Shown here one piece after another: positions 63,127 through 64,000 of a stretch of 64,000 nucleotides of DNA. Under the pieces are notes generated by a model that was given only the letters and a program-made list of their open reading frames with translations, had not been told where the DNA came from and did no database searches. How positions within the stretch are numbered: position 1 is the first letter of the stretch; each line of letters begins with the position of its first letter. Origin of the DNA: Mactromeris polynyma (lineage: Eukaryota; Mollusca; Bivalvia; Venerida; Mactridae); NCBI GenBank assembly GCA_032209605.1, contig JASFXZ010000003.1:28174762-28238761 (forward strand), read 5' to 3'. The translations under genes were made by a program, and so were the position numbers.

Positions 63127-63440
63127 GACAAGAAATATCTTTAAAAAGATTGTTGGCACAATTTGAAGGTTAAGATTTGTTGTGCAATATAATCAAAATG
63201 CCGAGATGCTACAGTTGCTGATCCCTCCAGATCCAAAATGGATTTCGGTCAATTCACCGAAATTCAATGGATTTCGGTAAGGTAATGTACCCCTTATAAA
63301 AAGGTTAACCAATCCGCATCAAAGTTACAGACGTTGTTCGGTTGAAGAGAAGTGGGTTGAGTGGTTAACGTAAGATTTGATTGGTTTACACAAAACTGAT
63401 ATGCAAAAAGCAAAGCCATGTTAGTGTGGCTGTGCCGAAT
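63127..63440 (+). repeat. Dispersed repeat family 1, copy C
   Basis: Collinear with copy B over its whole length: ACAAGAAATATCTTTAAAAA, CCAGATCCAAAATGGATTTC, the palindrome at 63256-63278, GGTTAACCAATCCGCATC, TTAACGTAAGATTTGATTGG and GTGTGGCTGTGCCGAATAAA. Confidence 0.82.
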
Positions 63441-64000
63441 AAACATCAAGATGAACGTTGGTATGATCAAAGTAAGAAACAAAATTCTGGATTTCAATAT
63501 ATATCTATGTTCTACATGCATGATACTGTGTTTCTCGTATCTTATGTTGGGAGGCGGTCCCGTGGAAATTTTTTATTTTCTCTGTTCGTTGTATTTAGGT
63601 CATTGTTTGATAAGTATGTGCTTATGTGCACCCTTAAACTAGGTTTAACATCCCAGTGGTTTAATTGCCACTGATCGTTCAAGGTCTCACTTGGTCAACT
63701 ATTGTGTGATGTGTATAGCAAAACAATGACCCTCATCATACAAGTGCATCAACTTCTATGGTTGAAATACCAGACGTTTTAATTTTTACCGGTGCGTGTT
63801 GTAAAATACAAGTGAGGAAGTGTTTCGACAACTGCCGACATTGTTTAAGGGAATATGTCATTAAACAGGAAATACTGTTTTGCTGTGGAACACGTCTATC
63901 GCTTGTAGAGGAGAAGCATAATTTCGATGTCAAAATGTGTTCATGCCTTGTCTGTCAGCTTAACACAGTCGTCGATGTGTATTTTTATTCTCAAAACGAT
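63441..64000. other. No gene recognised
   Basis: Overlapping short frames only. Confidence 0.4.

Noticed and set aside
32502..63521. Recurring peptide around NQSNLTLTT in short frames at 32502-32714, 56187-56372 and 63294-63521
   Set aside because: Caused by translation of the shared dispersed repeat; frames have different ends and no support as a protein.

Overview
This is eukaryotic, almost certainly animal, nuclear DNA: AT-rich, gene-poor and full of repeats. There are no prokaryotic operons, no long uninterrupted reading frames and no CRISPR array. It carries one recognisable spliced gene with GT-AG introns, a decayed L1-type LINE, several tRNA-derived (SINE-like) sequences, non-autonomous DNA-transposon-like elements and several tandem arrays. 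An invertebrate, plausibly a bivalve or other mollusc, fits this mix, but that is inference and no species marker was seen.

The gene is a caspase on the + strand (33387-48816). Five exons join in phase to a predicted 332-residue protein. The fold landmarks and substrate-pocket arginines are present and the active-site spacing equals that of caspase-3. However, the catalytic histidine position reads Tyr (SYG instead of SHG), and the QACxG box reads QACTD. It therefore looks like an intact but probably catalytically impaired caspase homologue. The first intron (about 11 kb) holds an antisense LINE that is itself split by a 1.3-kb element with about 104-bp terminal inverted repeats and an 8-bp target-site duplication. 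A 19-bp minisatellite ends just before the splice acceptor of the catalytic-cysteine exon.

Layout. 1-1900: nothing recognised. 1901-4180: a 699-bp inverted duplication around an 817-bp spacer, plus a third 65-bp copy at its outer edge. 5080-5840: a diverged relative of the spacer and inner right arm. 7.5-9.3 kb: a tRNA-like sequence and a possible unrecognised terminal exon. 11458-19929: an 8.5-kb satellite of 62-bp monomers with nested higher-order repeats (372 bp and 1310 bp). 20-22.8 kb: decayed coding-like segments, a LINE C-terminal remnant and a dispersed repeat. 23.4-24.4 kb: tRNA-like sequences. 25.1-26.1 kb: a 32-bp tandem array that becomes a 64-bp dimer array. 26-33 kb: mostly unassigned, with short duplications and a repeat copy. 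33.4-49.2 kb: the caspase gene. 49.7-50.3 kb: eleven copies of a 56-bp repeat. 50-64 kb: dispersed repeats, a cluster of three tRNA-like sequences, a 330-bp MITE-like element and otherwise nothing recognised.

Only the caspase is supported as a functional protein-coding gene. The other short open frames in this AT-rich DNA are about as long as chance predicts.
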